Source: Halobacillus kuroshimensis DSM 18393
GTDB lineage: Bacteria; Bacillota; Bacilli; Bacillales; Halobacillaceae
NCBI RefSeq assembly: GCF_000425705.1
Contig: NZ_AUDY01000014.1
Coordinates: 149,319-213,318 of the forward strand
Direction of reading: 5' to 3'
Length of the DNA: 64,000 bases
The notes under the pieces were generated by a model, which made no database searches, had not been told where the DNA came from, and was given only the letters and a program-made list of their open reading frames with translations. Shown here piece after piece: positions 27,874 to 36,261 of this stretch. Within the stretch, counting starts at the first letter, position 1, and the number at the start of each line of letters is the position of its first letter. Position numbers and translations under genes: made by a program.

Positions 27874-27936
27874 TATTTTCAGCAGCATGGGGGACACTAG
27901 AAAAAGCAGATTTCATCAAATGGAGGTTTTGAACCC

Positions 27937-28506
27937 ATGAAGCGTGCCTTTATGTGTGCCGGTACGATCGCTGTTGTTTTGACGGCGTGCTCCGGAGAGG
28001 AAAGATCGCCGTTGGAAACATCTATCTATAACAAAGATAATGACAAAATCGGAACAGCCGTATTGACCGAACAGCCTGAAGGCGTTCAGGTGAAATTGAA
28101 AGTAGAAGGGCTTGAACCGGGGATGCACGGGATAGCTGTTCATGAATTTCCAAAATGTGATGCGCCTGAGTTCAAGAGTGCCGGGAACCATTTCAATCCT
28201 ATGTCCAAAGAGCATGGTCTCATGAATCCCAAAGGGGCGCATGTGGGGGATATGCCGAACGTGGAGGCTGATCAGAGCGGTATGATTGATGTTGAGGTCA
28301 TGCTTTCGGAGGCGAAGCTGAAAGAAGACCAGAAGTCGCTTCTGAGGGATGAAGGGACTTCCTTGATCATCCAGAGCGGACCAGATGATGGAATGACCCA
28401 GCCGGCAGGAGATGCAGGGGAACGTGCAGCCTGTGGAGTAATTACCATGGACGCAGACAAGGATGAAACGAGTGATCCCACGGAACCGGATAAACAGCAG
28501 GAATAA
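27937..28506 (+). CDS. Cu/Zn superoxide dismutase-like lipoprotein with incomplete copper site
   Basis: Protein of 189 residues with signal peptide and lipobox (VVLTAC, cysteine near 18), then a SodC-type beta-barrel. Zinc ligands appear kept: GNHFNP (bridging His), EHGLM, GAHVGD. Of the four copper ligands two look lost: the HxH motif reads GIAVHEF, so the first histidine is Ala, and the last copper His reads IIQSG, so Gln. Both cysteines of the disulfide (KCDAP and AACGVI) remain. B. subtilis YojM also lacks copper ligands, so this may be a family trait. Dismutase activity is doubtful. Surface anchored by lipid. Confidence 0.88.
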   Translation: MKRAFMCAGTIAVVLTACSGEERSPLETSIYNKDNDKIGTAVLTEQPEGVQVKLKVEGLEPGMHGIAVHEFPKCDAPEFKSAGNHFNPMSKEHGLMNPKGAHVGDMPNVEADQSGMIDVEVMLSEAKLKEDQKSLLRDEGTSLIIQSGPDDGMTQPAGDAGERAACGVITMDADKDETSDPTEPDKQQE

Positions 28507-28582
28507 CACGCCCTTTGCCAACTAGACGGACGGCCATCCTGGCGTTTACGGATACCTCTATGCAGACAGAAGGAATAATAAA

Positions 28583-28624
28583 AAAATAAGGCTGCCGTTT
28601 TTTCCCGGCAGCCTTATTTTTTAT
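28583..28624. terminator. Bidirectional terminator between sodC-like gene and patB
   Basis: AAATAAGGCTGCCG pairs with CGGCAGCCTTATTT around TTTTTTCC; A-run and T-run on the two sides. Confidence 0.9.
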
Positions 28625-28630
28625 TCTATA

Positions 28631-29812
28631 TTAAGATTGTTCAAAGGTCTGGACAGCTTTAATGATGCGTGTGACACCTTCCTCAAGTGTAGACATCGGA
28701 GCAGCCAGGTTGAGGCGCATAAAGCCGCGGCCTTCTTCTCCGAAGGACGCACCGTCGTTTAAGCCGACACGGGCCTCTTTCTGCATGAACTTCTTCAATT
28801 CCGTCTGGGAAAGTCCCATTTGTGAACAGTCCAGCCATAACAGATACGTCCCTTCGATCGGAAGCGCACGCACAGATCCTGTTTCATTCTCCAGCCGCTG
28901 AATCACATAGTCGCGATGCTCCTTCAGCACTTCTGTCAATGCGTCAACCCAGTCGGATCCATGCGTATACGCGGCTTCCATCGCCGTAATACCGAGGGTG
29001 TTCAGCATCATCATGCCTTGATTTTTAAAGTGTTTATCCAGCTTTTTCTTATCTTCCTTGTTTGCAGTAATGACATAAGATGCCTGCAGACCGGCAAGAT
29101 TGAATGTTTTCGTAGGGGAAAGGCATGTGACCGTCTGCTGGTTCGTTTCTTCAGAAAGAGAAGCGATGGGTATATGCTTGTTCGGTGGGAGAATCAAGTC
29201 GGCATGAATTTCATCCGCTGCGATTTTCACACCGTGCTTCCGGCAGATCCGACTCATTTCCTCCAGTTCCTGCTTCGTCCATACCCTCCCGACAGGATTG
29301 TGAGGGTTACATAGGATAAACATGGTTACCTGATTATCTTTGATTTTGTTCTCGAAATCTTCAAAGTCTATTTCATACCTGTCCTCTTTATGAAGGAGTG
29401 GGTTTTTAACGATATGTCGGCCATGGTCTTTGACAACACTGTAGAACGGAGGATAGACCGGCGTCTGAATGAGAACGTTGTCGCCGATTTCCGTCAACGA
29501 TTGAATAATCATGTGCAGAGATGGAATGACACCCGGGCTGAAAGTAATCCAGTCCGTTTCTGTTTCCCATCCGTGACGATTGCGAAGCCATCCCGTAATG
29601 GAATCCTTCACATCCTGGTCGGGAATGGTATATCCGAAAATGCCGTGTTCGACTCTAGATGTCAGTGCGTCTGTAACCGCTTGCGGCGTCTTGAAATCCA
29701 TATCGGCCACCCACATCGGTAAAACATCTTTATCCTGATAAAAGTCTTCAATGAGATCCCATTTGACCGAGCGGGTCCCGGTTCTTGGGGTATATTGTTG
29801 AAATTCTTCCAA
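28631..29812 (-). CDS. patB: PatB, cystathionine beta-lyase / MalY-type aminotransferase-fold lyase
   Basis: PLP enzyme of about 393 residues, class I/II aminotransferase fold, MalY/PatB subfamily, acting as C-S lyase on cystathionine or cysteine. LPMWVADMDF (near 30), NPHNPVGRVW (near 165), SPTKTFNLAGLQ with the PLP lysine (near 230) and FMRLNLAAP with the substrate arginine (near 365) are present. Two starts compete: ATG 29827, with AAGGAAA upstream, and TTG 29812. The TTG has a much stronger site (ATGGAGGCGAG, which includes that very ATG) and matches the B. subtilis N-terminal length, so I prefer TTG. Confidence 0.9.
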   Translation of the reverse strand: MEEFQQYTPRTGTRSVKWDLIEDFYQDKDVLPMWVADMDFKTPQAVTDALTSRVEHGIFGYTIPDQDVKDSITGWLRNRHGWETETDWITFSPGVIPSLHMIIQSLTEIGDNVLIQTPVYPPFYSVVKDHGRHIVKNPLLHKEDRYEIDFEDFENKIKDNQVTMFILCNPHNPVGRVWTKQELEEMSRICRKHGVKIAADEIHADLILPPNKHIPIASLSEETNQQTVTCLSPTKTFNLAGLQASYVITANKEDKKKLDKHFKNQGMMMLNTLGITAMEAAYTHGSDWVDALTEVLKEHRDYVIQRLENETGSVRALPIEGTYLLWLDCSQMGLSQTELKKFMQKEARVGLNDGASFGEEGRGFMRLNLAAPMSTLEEGVTRIIKAVQTFEQS

Positions 29813-29901
29813 AGTTCTCGCCTCCATCAGCCATTTTTCCTTATCATAACCGAAACCGGGTCCTTCATGAAACTAACTTGTTCGGGAAGGGATTTTGGCC
29901 A

Positions 29902-29936
29902 AAAAAAAAGCAAAGCGAACGCTCGCTTTGCTTACA
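29902..29936 (-). terminator. Terminator of the XRE regulator (minus strand)
   Basis: AAGCAAAGCGA pairs with TCGCTTTGCTT; on the minus strand nine T follow. It is about 70 bases beyond the regulator stop at 30005. Confidence 0.85.
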
Positions 29937-30004
29937 CAGGGGGAATACGAGAAAGTCTTACGTTATTTAATATAACCCTGTTTCATAGTTTATAAACCTC
30001 TTTT

Positions 30005-30361
30005 TTAATTTTTCTGCTGATTCAGGTCATAAAGCAGATTCATAGCCCGAAGTACGTCCTGTTCTGAAAAGTCACGGGCTTTCCTTAAGATCAGTTTAGA
30101 GCTTTTGACGCCGATGTCCTGGACCAGCTGTGTAAGTTCTTCGTCAAAAGGAGATTCATCTTCATCGTGGAATTCCATCAGTTCGGAGGCGGGAATATCC
30201 AGAACCGTCGAGATCTTTAAGACGGTATCAAGTTCTGGTGTGCGCTCATTAGATTCATAACTTTCCAATGTGTGGACGCCCATCCGGGCTTTGAGAGCCA
30301 GTTCCTCTTTCGTGAATTTCTTCATTTCCCGGTACTTTCGGATATTGTTTCCTACGGACAT
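30005..30361 (-). CDS. XRE-family DNA-binding regulator
   Basis: Protein of 118 residues with an N-terminal Cro/CI helix-turn-helix (about residues 6-62: NIRKYREMKKFTKEELALKA, then GVHTLESYES) and a C-terminal acidic helical tail of about 50 residues. AGGAGGA precedes ATG 30361 by 8 bases. Its targets are unknown; it is divergent from yugI, so it might act on that 167-base region. It is not part of a prophage-like cluster. Confidence 0.85.
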   Translation of the reverse strand: MSVGNNIRKYREMKKFTKEELALKARMGVHTLESYESNERTPELDTVLKISTVLDIPASELMEFHDEDESPFDEELTQLVQDIGVKSSKLILRKARDFSEQDVLRAMNLLYDLNQQKN

Positions 30362-30528
30362 ACGCTGAATCCTCCTTTATTCTTTTTTCTAGTATATCAC
30401 GATGCGAACAAATGATGTCTGAACGATTCGTGAACATAGACGGGATATTGCTTATTTCGCGCCTTTGTGGTAAAATCATTTATTGCGTGAAAAGAAGCGA
30501 ATATTTAATGAATCAGGAGTTGTATAGC

Positions 30529-30912
30529 ATGTCAGAGAAGTTCCAAGAAGGTCAAGTATTAGAAGGTAAAGTCACAGGCATTCAGCCTTACGGCGCGTTT
30601 GTAGCATTGGATGAGCAGGTTCAAGGTCTTGTACACATTTCCGAGGTTACTCACGGTTATGTAAAAGATATTAATGAACACCTTTCTGAAGGAGATGAAG
30701 TTCAGGTTAAAATTCTGAACATCGATGAGAAGAGCAACAAGTATTCTCTATCCATCCGTGCGACTCAGGAAGCACCTAAACAGCAGGAGCGTCGTCCACG
30801 TAAACAGGCGGCTCCAAAACAGCAGGAAGAAGCTGCAGGCTTCAACACGCTGAAAGACAAGCTTGAAGACTGGATCAAACAGTCTGATGACCGCGAAAAA
30901 TTCCGCAAATAA
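30529..30912 (+). CDS. yugI: YugI, S1-domain RNA-binding general stress protein
   Basis: Protein of 127 residues with one S1 RNA-binding domain (about residues 5-75: GQVLEGKVTGIQPYGAFVAL, then GLVHISEV) followed by a basic, glutamine-rich linker (QQERRPRKQAAPKQQ) and a short C-terminal helix. The homologue in B. subtilis is general stress protein 13, which associates with ribosomes. The start is ATG 30529, 9 bases after CAGGAG; upstream in-frame ATGs lack ribosome sites. Ends in a strong terminator. Confidence 0.92.
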   Translation: MSEKFQEGQVLEGKVTGIQPYGAFVALDEQVQGLVHISEVTHGYVKDINEHLSEGDEVQVKILNIDEKSNKYSLSIRATQEAPKQQERRPRKQAAPKQQEEAAGFNTLKDKLEDWIKQSDDREKFRK

Positions 30913-30916
30913 GGAA

Positions 30917-30955
30917 TGAAGAAGAGACCAGGGCCTGCCCTGGTCTCTTTTTTTA
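30917..30955. terminator. Terminator yugI / yuzA
   Basis: AGAGACCAGGGC pairs with GCCCTGGTCTCT around CT, followed by T7. It lies between two convergent genes. Confidence 0.92.
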
Positions 30956-31198
30956 TTCGTGTTCAACAGCTGTGTCGGCCGGTACATCACTGTTTTGTGC
31001 TGCGGGGATGAAATAAAGGGAAATCGCAATAAGTCCGCTGATCCCTACAGCCGTATAGATGATACGCGCAAGGAATGCACGCTGCTCACCACCGCCAAAC
31101 AGCCCGGCAACAAGATCATACTGGAAAAGTCCGATAAGTCCCCAGTTGATGGCGCCGATGATGATCAGCAGGAGAGCCGTCCGTTGTATCCAGCTCAT
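30953..31198 (-). CDS. yuzA: YuzA, DUF378 membrane protein
   Basis: Small membrane protein of 81 residues with two hydrophobic helices (about 6-24 and 43-63), DUF378 family. The signature LLIIIGAINWGLIGLF is near the start, followed by GLFGG and ARIIYTAVG. Function is unknown. The start is ATG 31198 behind GGAGGTC; upstream in-frame codons are not supported. The C-terminal tail is acidic. Its stop overlaps the end of the T tract of the yugI terminator. Confidence 0.88.
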   Translation of the reverse strand: MSWIQRTALLLIIIGAINWGLIGLFQYDLVAGLFGGGEQRAFLARIIYTAVGISGLIAISLYFIPAAQNSDVPADTAVEHE

Positions 31199-31339
31199 AT
31201 TCAGACCTCCTTTTCTTCTCTTGTATTTAGTATGGATCTCGAAGCCGATGTTCATTCCAGACAGCATTTCTTTTGAGATTCTTGAAATTATCGGGGATAA
31301 TAGGAAAGCACGTTAAGAAAAGAAAGGAGCTTCCAATCC

Positions 31340-32506
31340 ATGGATACATTTACATTTCATAACCCAACCAAACTGATCTTTGGTAAAGATCAAATTGAAC
31401 AACTGCCCGGCCAGCTGCCGGAAGGGGCGAAAAAAGTCCTTGTTGTATACGGCGGAGGCAGTATTAAGAAAAACGGCGTTTATGACCAGGTCATGGACCA
31501 GCTGAAAAAAGCTGAGGTTGAAGTTCTTGAGCTTTCCGGAGTTGAACCAAACCCTAAATTGACAACGGTCGAAAAAGGGGTGGAGATTTCCAAACAGGAA
31601 AATGTTGATTTTCTTCTTGCTGTCGGTGGCGGTAGTGTCATTGATGCTACGAAAACCATCGCTGCAGGTGCTAAATATGAGGGTGCCCCTTGGGATCTCG
31701 TAACCCGTCAGGCGACACCTGAAGATGCTCTTCCATTCGGTACAGTGCTGACGCTTGCAGCGACAGGCTCTGAAATGAATGCGGGCGCTGTTATTACCAA
31801 TTGGGAAACGAATGAGAAATACGGATGGGGTGCGGCTCCATTGACCAACCCGGCCTTCTCTATTCTTGATCCGGCCTACACAGCAACAGTTCCTGAAGAT
31901 CAGACGGTATATGGCATTGTCGATATGATGACACACCTATTCGAACAGTATTTCCACAATCCGACACAGTCTCCTGTGCAGGATGAGATGATTGAAGGTG
32001 TCCTCCGCTCTGTCATTGAAACAGCTCCGAAGCTGCTTCAAGACCTTGAATCCCTGGAGCATCGTGAAACGATCCTTTATGCAGGTACGCTTGCATTGAA
32101 CGGGATGATGCAGATGGGTTACCGCGGAGACTGGGCAAGCCATAACATCGAGCACGCGGTTTCAGCGGTTTATGACATTCCGCATGCCGGTGGACTGGCG
32201 ATTCTATTCCCGAACTGGATGAAGCATAACCTTGAGGTTAATGTTTCACGCTTTGCCCGTCTTGGTGAAAAAGTGTTTGGTGTAGAAACTGAAGGGAAAT
32301 CAGAGCGTGAAGTGGCTGAAGAAGGTATCCAGGAACTTCGTAAATTCTGGACATCCCTTGGTGCACCCCAAACGCTTGCTGACTATGACATCGGCGATGA
32401 TAAGTTTGACGTAATCGTTGACCGTGCGATGAAACGCGGACCATTCGGTAACTTTAACAAGCTGCACGAAGAAGACGTTCAAGAAATCCTGGAAATGTCT
32501 AAATAA
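31340..32506 (+). CDS. yugJ: Iron-containing alcohol dehydrogenase (YugJ/butanol dehydrogenase type)
   Basis: Group III metal-dependent alcohol dehydrogenase of 388 residues, reducing aldehydes to alcohols with NAD(P)H. The nucleotide motif is [14 protein letters not shown] (near 95). Metal ligands are in [13 protein letters not shown] (Asp and His near 195-200) and [21 protein letters not shown] (given in parts: SHNIEHAV and YDIPHAGG; two His near 265 and 278). GAAAGGAGC precedes ATG 31340. B. subtilis has yugJ and yugK as a pair; only one copy is present here, followed by pgi as in the yug region. Confidence 0.92.
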   Translation: MDTFTFHNPTKLIFGKDQIEQLPGQLPEGAKKVLVVYGGGSIKKNGVYDQVMDQLKKAEVEVLELSGVEPNPKLTTVEKGVEISKQENVDFLLAVGGGSVIDATKTIAAGAKYEGAPWDLVTRQATPEDALPFGTVLTLAATGSEMNAGAVITNWETNEKYGWGAAPLTNPAFSILDPAYTATVPEDQTVYGIVDMMTHLFEQYFHNPTQSPVQDEMIEGVLRSVIETAPKLLQDLESLEHRETILYAGTLALNGMMQMGYRGDWASHNIEHAVSAVYDIPHAGGLAILFPNWMKHNLEVNVSRFARLGEKVFGVETEGKSEREVAEEGIQELRKFWTSLGAPQTLADYDIGDDKFDVIVDRAMKRGPFGNFNKLHEEDVQEILEMSK

Positions 32507-32513
32507 GGTTTAT

Positions 32514-32548
32514 CGAAAAAGGCGCGGGGATCCGTGCCTTTTTCTTTT
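32514..32548 (+). terminator. Terminator of yugJ
   Basis: AAAAAGGC pairs with GCCTTTTT with an inner GGATCC-like helix, followed by CTTTTAC. Confidence 0.75.
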
Positions 32549-32663
32549 ACAAAACATTTTGCCGATGTATCCGTTTACAAGTGGAGCTTTGCTTGATTTG
32601 CTATGGAGGTTTCGATAAAGTGAAATTGGTCAGGTATAAAATTGACGATTTGGAGGGTATGAC

Positions 32664-34010
32664 ATGACACATATTCGTTTTGATTATGAAAAAGCGCTGC
32701 CATTCTTTGGCGAACATGAATTGGAATATATGCAGGGTGCTGTATCAACAGCCCACAAAGCGCTCCATGAAAAGACAGGAGCAGGTAACGACTTTCTAGG
32801 GTGGGTCGATCTTCCCGAGGACTATGATAAGGAAGAATTCGCCCGCATTAAAAAATCCGCAGAAAAAATTAAATCCGACTCGGACGTCCTTCTTGTCATC
32901 GGTATCGGCGGTTCATACTTAGGGGCAAGAGCAGCCTTGGAAATGCTCAACCACAGTTTCTACAACACGCTGGCGAAGGAAGACCGTGACACACCACAGG
33001 TCTTCTTCGTAGGAAACAGCATCAGCGCTCCATACATGAATGAGCTGTTTGATGTCCTTAAAAATAAAGATGTTTCCATTAACGTCATTTCTAAAAGCGG
33101 AACGACGACAGAGCCGGCGATTGCATTCCGTGTCTTCCGTAAGTTCCTGGAGGACAAATATGGGCAGGAAGAAGCGCAGAAACGCATTTATGCTACAACA
33201 GATGCCAACAAAGGTGCATTGAAGACACTTGCTGATGAGCAGGGATACGAATCCTTTGTGGTCCCTGATGATGTGGGCGGTCGTTATTCTGTCCTTACTG
33301 CTGTTGGACTGCTTCCAATTGCAGCGAGCGGCATTGATATTGATGCCATGATGGAAGGGGCGCAGAAGGCCCGCCAGGAGCTGAGTGCCGAAAAGCTTTC
33401 TGAAAACCCGGCCTATCAATATGCAGCGGTTCGTAACGTCCTTTACAACAAAGGCAAAACGATTGAAATGCTGATCAACTATGAACCATCCCTTCAGTAC
33501 TTCTCTGAATGGTGGAAGCAGTTGTTTGGCGAAAGTGAAGGAAAAGACCAGAAGGGGATCTTCCCGGCTTCTGCCAACTTCTCTACAGATCTTCACTCTC
33601 TTGGACAATATGTTCAGGAAGGGCGCAGAGACTTGTTTGAGACGGTTCTTCACGTGGAAACGCCAAGCTCTGACATGACCATTGAAGAAGATGATCAGAA
33701 CCTTGACGGGTTGAACTACCTGGCTGGAAGCACTGTGGACAAGGTCAACGAAAAAGCATACCTTGGTACAATGCTGGCGCATACAGATGGGGATGTTCCG
33801 AACTTGATTGTTCACCTTCCGAAGCGTGACGCCTACACGTTTGGTTATCTTGTATACTTCTTCGAGAAAGCCTGTGCCATCAGTGGCTATCTTCTCGGGG
33901 TCAACCCGTTTGATCAGCCTGGAGTGGAAGCGTATAAGAAGAATATGTTCGCCCTTCTTGGCAAGCCTGGATTTGAAGAAGAAAAAGAAAAACTCGAAAA
34001 ACGCCTGTAA
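32664..34010 (+). CDS. pgi: Glucose-6-phosphate isomerase
   Basis: Glycolytic enzyme of 448 residues interconverting glucose-6-phosphate and fructose-6-phosphate. Substrate-binding loops [12 protein letters not shown] (near 72), [13 protein letters not shown] (near 140), [12 protein letters not shown] (near 202) and the active-site glutamate region are as in Bacillus enzymes of the same length. GGAGGGTATGAC supports ATG 32664. The large open frame on the opposite strand (32919-34079) is a shadow of its codon bias. A long-stem terminator follows. Confidence 0.97.
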   Translation: MTHIRFDYEKALPFFGEHELEYMQGAVSTAHKALHEKTGAGNDFLGWVDLPEDYDKEEFARIKKSAEKIKSDSDVLLVIGIGGSYLGARAALEMLNHSFYNTLAKEDRDTPQVFFVGNSISAPYMNELFDVLKNKDVSINVISKSGTTTEPAIAFRVFRKFLEDKYGQEEAQKRIYATTDANKGALKTLADEQGYESFVVPDDVGGRYSVLTAVGLLPIAASGIDIDAMMEGAQKARQELSAEKLSENPAYQYAAVRNVLYNKGKTIEMLINYEPSLQYFSEWWKQLFGESEGKDQKGIFPASANFSTDLHSLGQYVQEGRRDLFETVLHVETPSSDMTIEEDDQNLDGLNYLAGSTVDKVNEKAYLGTMLAHTDGDVPNLIVHLPKRDAYTFGYLVYFFEKACAISGYLLGVNPFDQPGVEAYKKNMFALLGKPGFEEEKEKLEKRL

Positions 34011-34016
34011 AGCGCA

Positions 34017-34060
34017 AAAGCGTGGCTCATCCATGAATTGGATGAGCCGCGCTTTTTTTA
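34017..34060 (+). terminator. Terminator of pgi
   Basis: AAAGCGTGGCTCATCCA pairs with TGGATGAGCCGCGCTTT (one mismatch pair) around TGAAT, followed by T7. Confidence 0.93.
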
Positions 34061-34094
34061 TTGGGGCATAGTAAAACATAAAGGAGGAATGACA

Positions 34095-34511
34095 ATGATA
34101 CCTTTAACCTCTTCATTGACGGGACAGGTCTTTTCTTTTCAGGATGCAGAAGCAGCTTTGAAAACGATCGGATTTAAACTGGCGGACAACTGGGATTATG
34201 AACACGGCTATTTTGATTATAAAATTGATGACCGCGTTGGCTATCAATTTATCCGCCTGCCTTTTGTAGTGACGTCCGGATCCCTTGATGCACCATCAGA
34301 TTACGCCATGATTGAAATGACGGAGCCGTTTCTGCTTTCTCATAAATACAATCCCGGCCTTGATGACAATGTCAAAGAAGGGAACATCCGGGCCATTTTT
34401 GACCAGTTCCAGGAGCCTGTGGACAAAGATGCCTCTTTTCCGGAAGAACACATCCAATCAGGTCAAGAGCTCCTTCAGGCGGCAGAAGAAGTGCTACTTC
34501 CTCAGAGGTGA
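34095..34511 (+). CDS. yugN: YugN-like family protein
   Basis: Protein of 138 residues. The family opening IPLTSSLTG and a VGYQFIRLPFVVTSGSLD block (near residue 50) match YugN of Bacillus, whose function is unknown. The start is ATG 34095, 7 bases after AAGGAGG; ATG 34089 is too close to that site. Its 3' end overlaps the end of the opposing yugO gene by 18 bases, and no terminator lies between them. Confidence 0.87.
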   Translation: MIPLTSSLTGQVFSFQDAEAALKTIGFKLADNWDYEHGYFDYKIDDRVGYQFIRLPFVVTSGSLDAPSDYAMIEMTEPFLLSHKYNPGLDDNVKEGNIRAIFDQFQEPVDKDASFPEEHIQSGQELLQAAEEVLLPQR

Positions 34512-35492
34512 GAACAATATGAGCTCATCTCCCTTTTCCAATTCGATGTTTTCGTCAAGGTGAAAGGACAGCTCTCCATTTTTTCGGATGCCGATAATCT
34601 GGCATCCTTTTTTCAAGAAAAATTCATAAGCCGTTAAGATCGGGTGACCTGCGAGTGTTTCGGTAACTTTCTCTTCGTGAAACTGACGCTCGGTCAACAG
34701 GGAAAGGAGGAGCTCGAATGGTTTGACAGGATCATTGCGGTAAAGCTCCTGGTAAAACAGGCTGCTCATAAAGTCATTGGAACGGATGATTGTACTGGCG
34801 CCGGCACGCTGCGCATTAATTTTCTGGCGGTCTGTCAGCACCTCCGCGATAATGAACAATTCCGGGTGGTGCCCTTTCAAGGCAACAATCTGATGGATCA
34901 CAGCCTGGTCCGACTGCTGTTCCTCCATGGATGGATCCGCCGTGATGATTGCCATCCGGGCTTCTTTAATATTGGCATGCTCCAGCGTGTCTTCATTTGT
35001 CGCACTGCCGCTGATAAAGTGGACGCTTGGCAAGCGCTGATAAAACTGGTTCATGGTCTGATCAATCATAACAATCCGTTCGTGAAGGTTCTGATCCTGC
35101 AGCATATCAATTAAGTGGCGGGTCCGCTCGTTCCAGCCGATCAGGACAATGTGATCGGCTCCCTTATACGGAACACGACCTTCGGACAAACTGGTTTCAT
35201 GCTTCACCGTAGAAGCTGATAACGTGGCCATATAAAAGGTGACGAGCCCTCCTCCCGAGAGAATTAATAGAATAGCCACAGCTTTCCCCGCAGGACTTAA
35301 AGGCACATAGTCCCCGTATCCTACAGTGGCACCTGTTACGAAAGCCCACCATAAGCCGTCAAAAAAGGTAGGGAAATTCTCAGGTTCGATGATATGGATA
35401 ATGATGCCGAATAAGGTCATCGTGAAGAATACCGTACTTAGAAGGCGGACAAATAAAGGCAGTTGAAAGTAAAGGCGGATGAGGTGCTGCAT
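34494..35492 (-). CDS. yugO: YugO, potassium channel with RCK domain
   Basis: Protein of 332 residues. Two membrane helices flank a pore loop with the potassium selectivity filter TVGYGD (near residue 59), followed by an RCK/TrkA-N domain (about 105-230, HIVLIGWNERTRHLI) and a TrkA-C domain. In B. subtilis YugO carries electrical potassium signalling in biofilms and is gated by metabolic state. The start is ATG 35492; the ribosome site (GGGGCCGGGTT) is weak. In a halophile it may also serve ion balance. The gene converges on yugN with an 18-base overlap. Confidence 0.92.
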   Translation of the reverse strand: MQHLIRLYFQLPLFVRLLSTVFFTMTLFGIIIHIIEPENFPTFFDGLWWAFVTGATVGYGDYVPLSPAGKAVAILLILSGGGLVTFYMATLSASTVKHETSLSEGRVPYKGADHIVLIGWNERTRHLIDMLQDQNLHERIVMIDQTMNQFYQRLPSVHFISGSATNEDTLEHANIKEARMAIITADPSMEEQQSDQAVIHQIVALKGHHPELFIIAEVLTDRQKINAQRAGASTIIRSNDFMSSLFYQELYRNDPVKPFELLLSLLTERQFHEEKVTETLAGHPILTAYEFFLKKGCQIIGIRKNGELSFHLDENIELEKGDELILFSPLRK

Positions 35493-35553
35493 AACCCGGC
35501 CCCCTTTTTTACCTACAGTATGGCTTGAATCCAGGCAAAACAAACGTAAAAAG

Positions 35554-35583
35554 AACCTGCTTCATGGAGAAAGCAGGTTTTGG
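35554..35583 (-). terminator. Terminator of the thioredoxin-like gene (minus strand)
   Basis: AACCTGCTTTC pairs with GAAGCAGGTT (one mismatch) around TCCAT; CTTTTTACG follows on the minus strand. Confidence 0.8.
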
Positions 35584-35587
35584 TGTG

Positions 35588-36142
35588 TCAGGATTGAAGG
35601 GTCTGTTTCATATCTTCATAGACGTACTTCCATAGATCCTGGTTATCACGGAAGGCTTTTGTAACGAAAAGCAGGACTTCCCTGCGCTTTTCTTCGTAAT
35701 CCGGTGCTTCTTTATCTGGGAGGTTTGTAAGAGAGTCGGTTACGTACTGTTCCAGTTCCGGTGCCCGAGGCCCCCAGACAGCTGCTTCTTTCCCTTCTGG
35801 ATCGATCAGAATGATTTTTGGAATGGAACGGGAGGTGCCATTTGTTAAATAGCGGTCCATCAGCTCCGGGTTATCATTCCGGAGGAAAAAGCGCGTATCG
35901 ATTTGTCCGGCTTCTGAAATCCTGAGGAAAATAGGCAGGTTCAGCATTGCATCGCCGCACCAGTCTTCGGTCAGCACCAAAGCTCTCCACTGTTTGTTCT
36001 GTACGTTTTCAAAAAGAGGTACATCCTCCACTTGTGTAGAGAAATGTTCATATATGTACAAAAAATCATTTTGATGGGACTGCATCTGATCCACATATTC
36101 CTGAGGCTGCATTCCTTCGTAAAACTGCTGGTTCAAGTCCAT
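35588..36142 (-). CDS. Thioredoxin-like family protein
   Basis: Protein of 184 residues with a thioredoxin fold of the Thioredoxin_9 type. The active-site position reads TEDWCGDAM, a single cysteine with no CxxC partner, and the cis-proline strand is RSIPKIILID. A glutaredoxin-like disulfide exchange with one cysteine is possible, but the exact role is unknown. GGAGAA lies just upstream of ATG 36142. It is divergent from the M42 peptidase gene. Confidence 0.82.
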   Translation of the reverse strand: MDLNQQFYEGMQPQEYVDQMQSHQNDFLYIYEHFSTQVEDVPLFENVQNKQWRALVLTEDWCGDAMLNLPIFLRISEAGQIDTRFFLRNDNPELMDRYLTNGTSRSIPKIILIDPEGKEAAVWGPRAPELEQYVTDSLTNLPDKEAPDYEEKRREVLLFVTKAFRDNQDLWKYVYEDMKQTLQS

Positions 36143-36261
36143 AAGAAATTCTCCTTTCTAATTCCTACCTATTCCTTTTCCCTAAAAAGAACAGAAGTAT
36201 GCATCCATATGAAGTCCGTCTGTTTTTTTGTTAAGATAATTACGAAGGAGGGTGTTTACCT

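Noticed and set aside
32919..34079. Long open frame (386 codons) on the minus strand inside pgi
   Set aside because: It mirrors pgi's codon use, has no plausible protein features or ribosome site, and pgi is certain.
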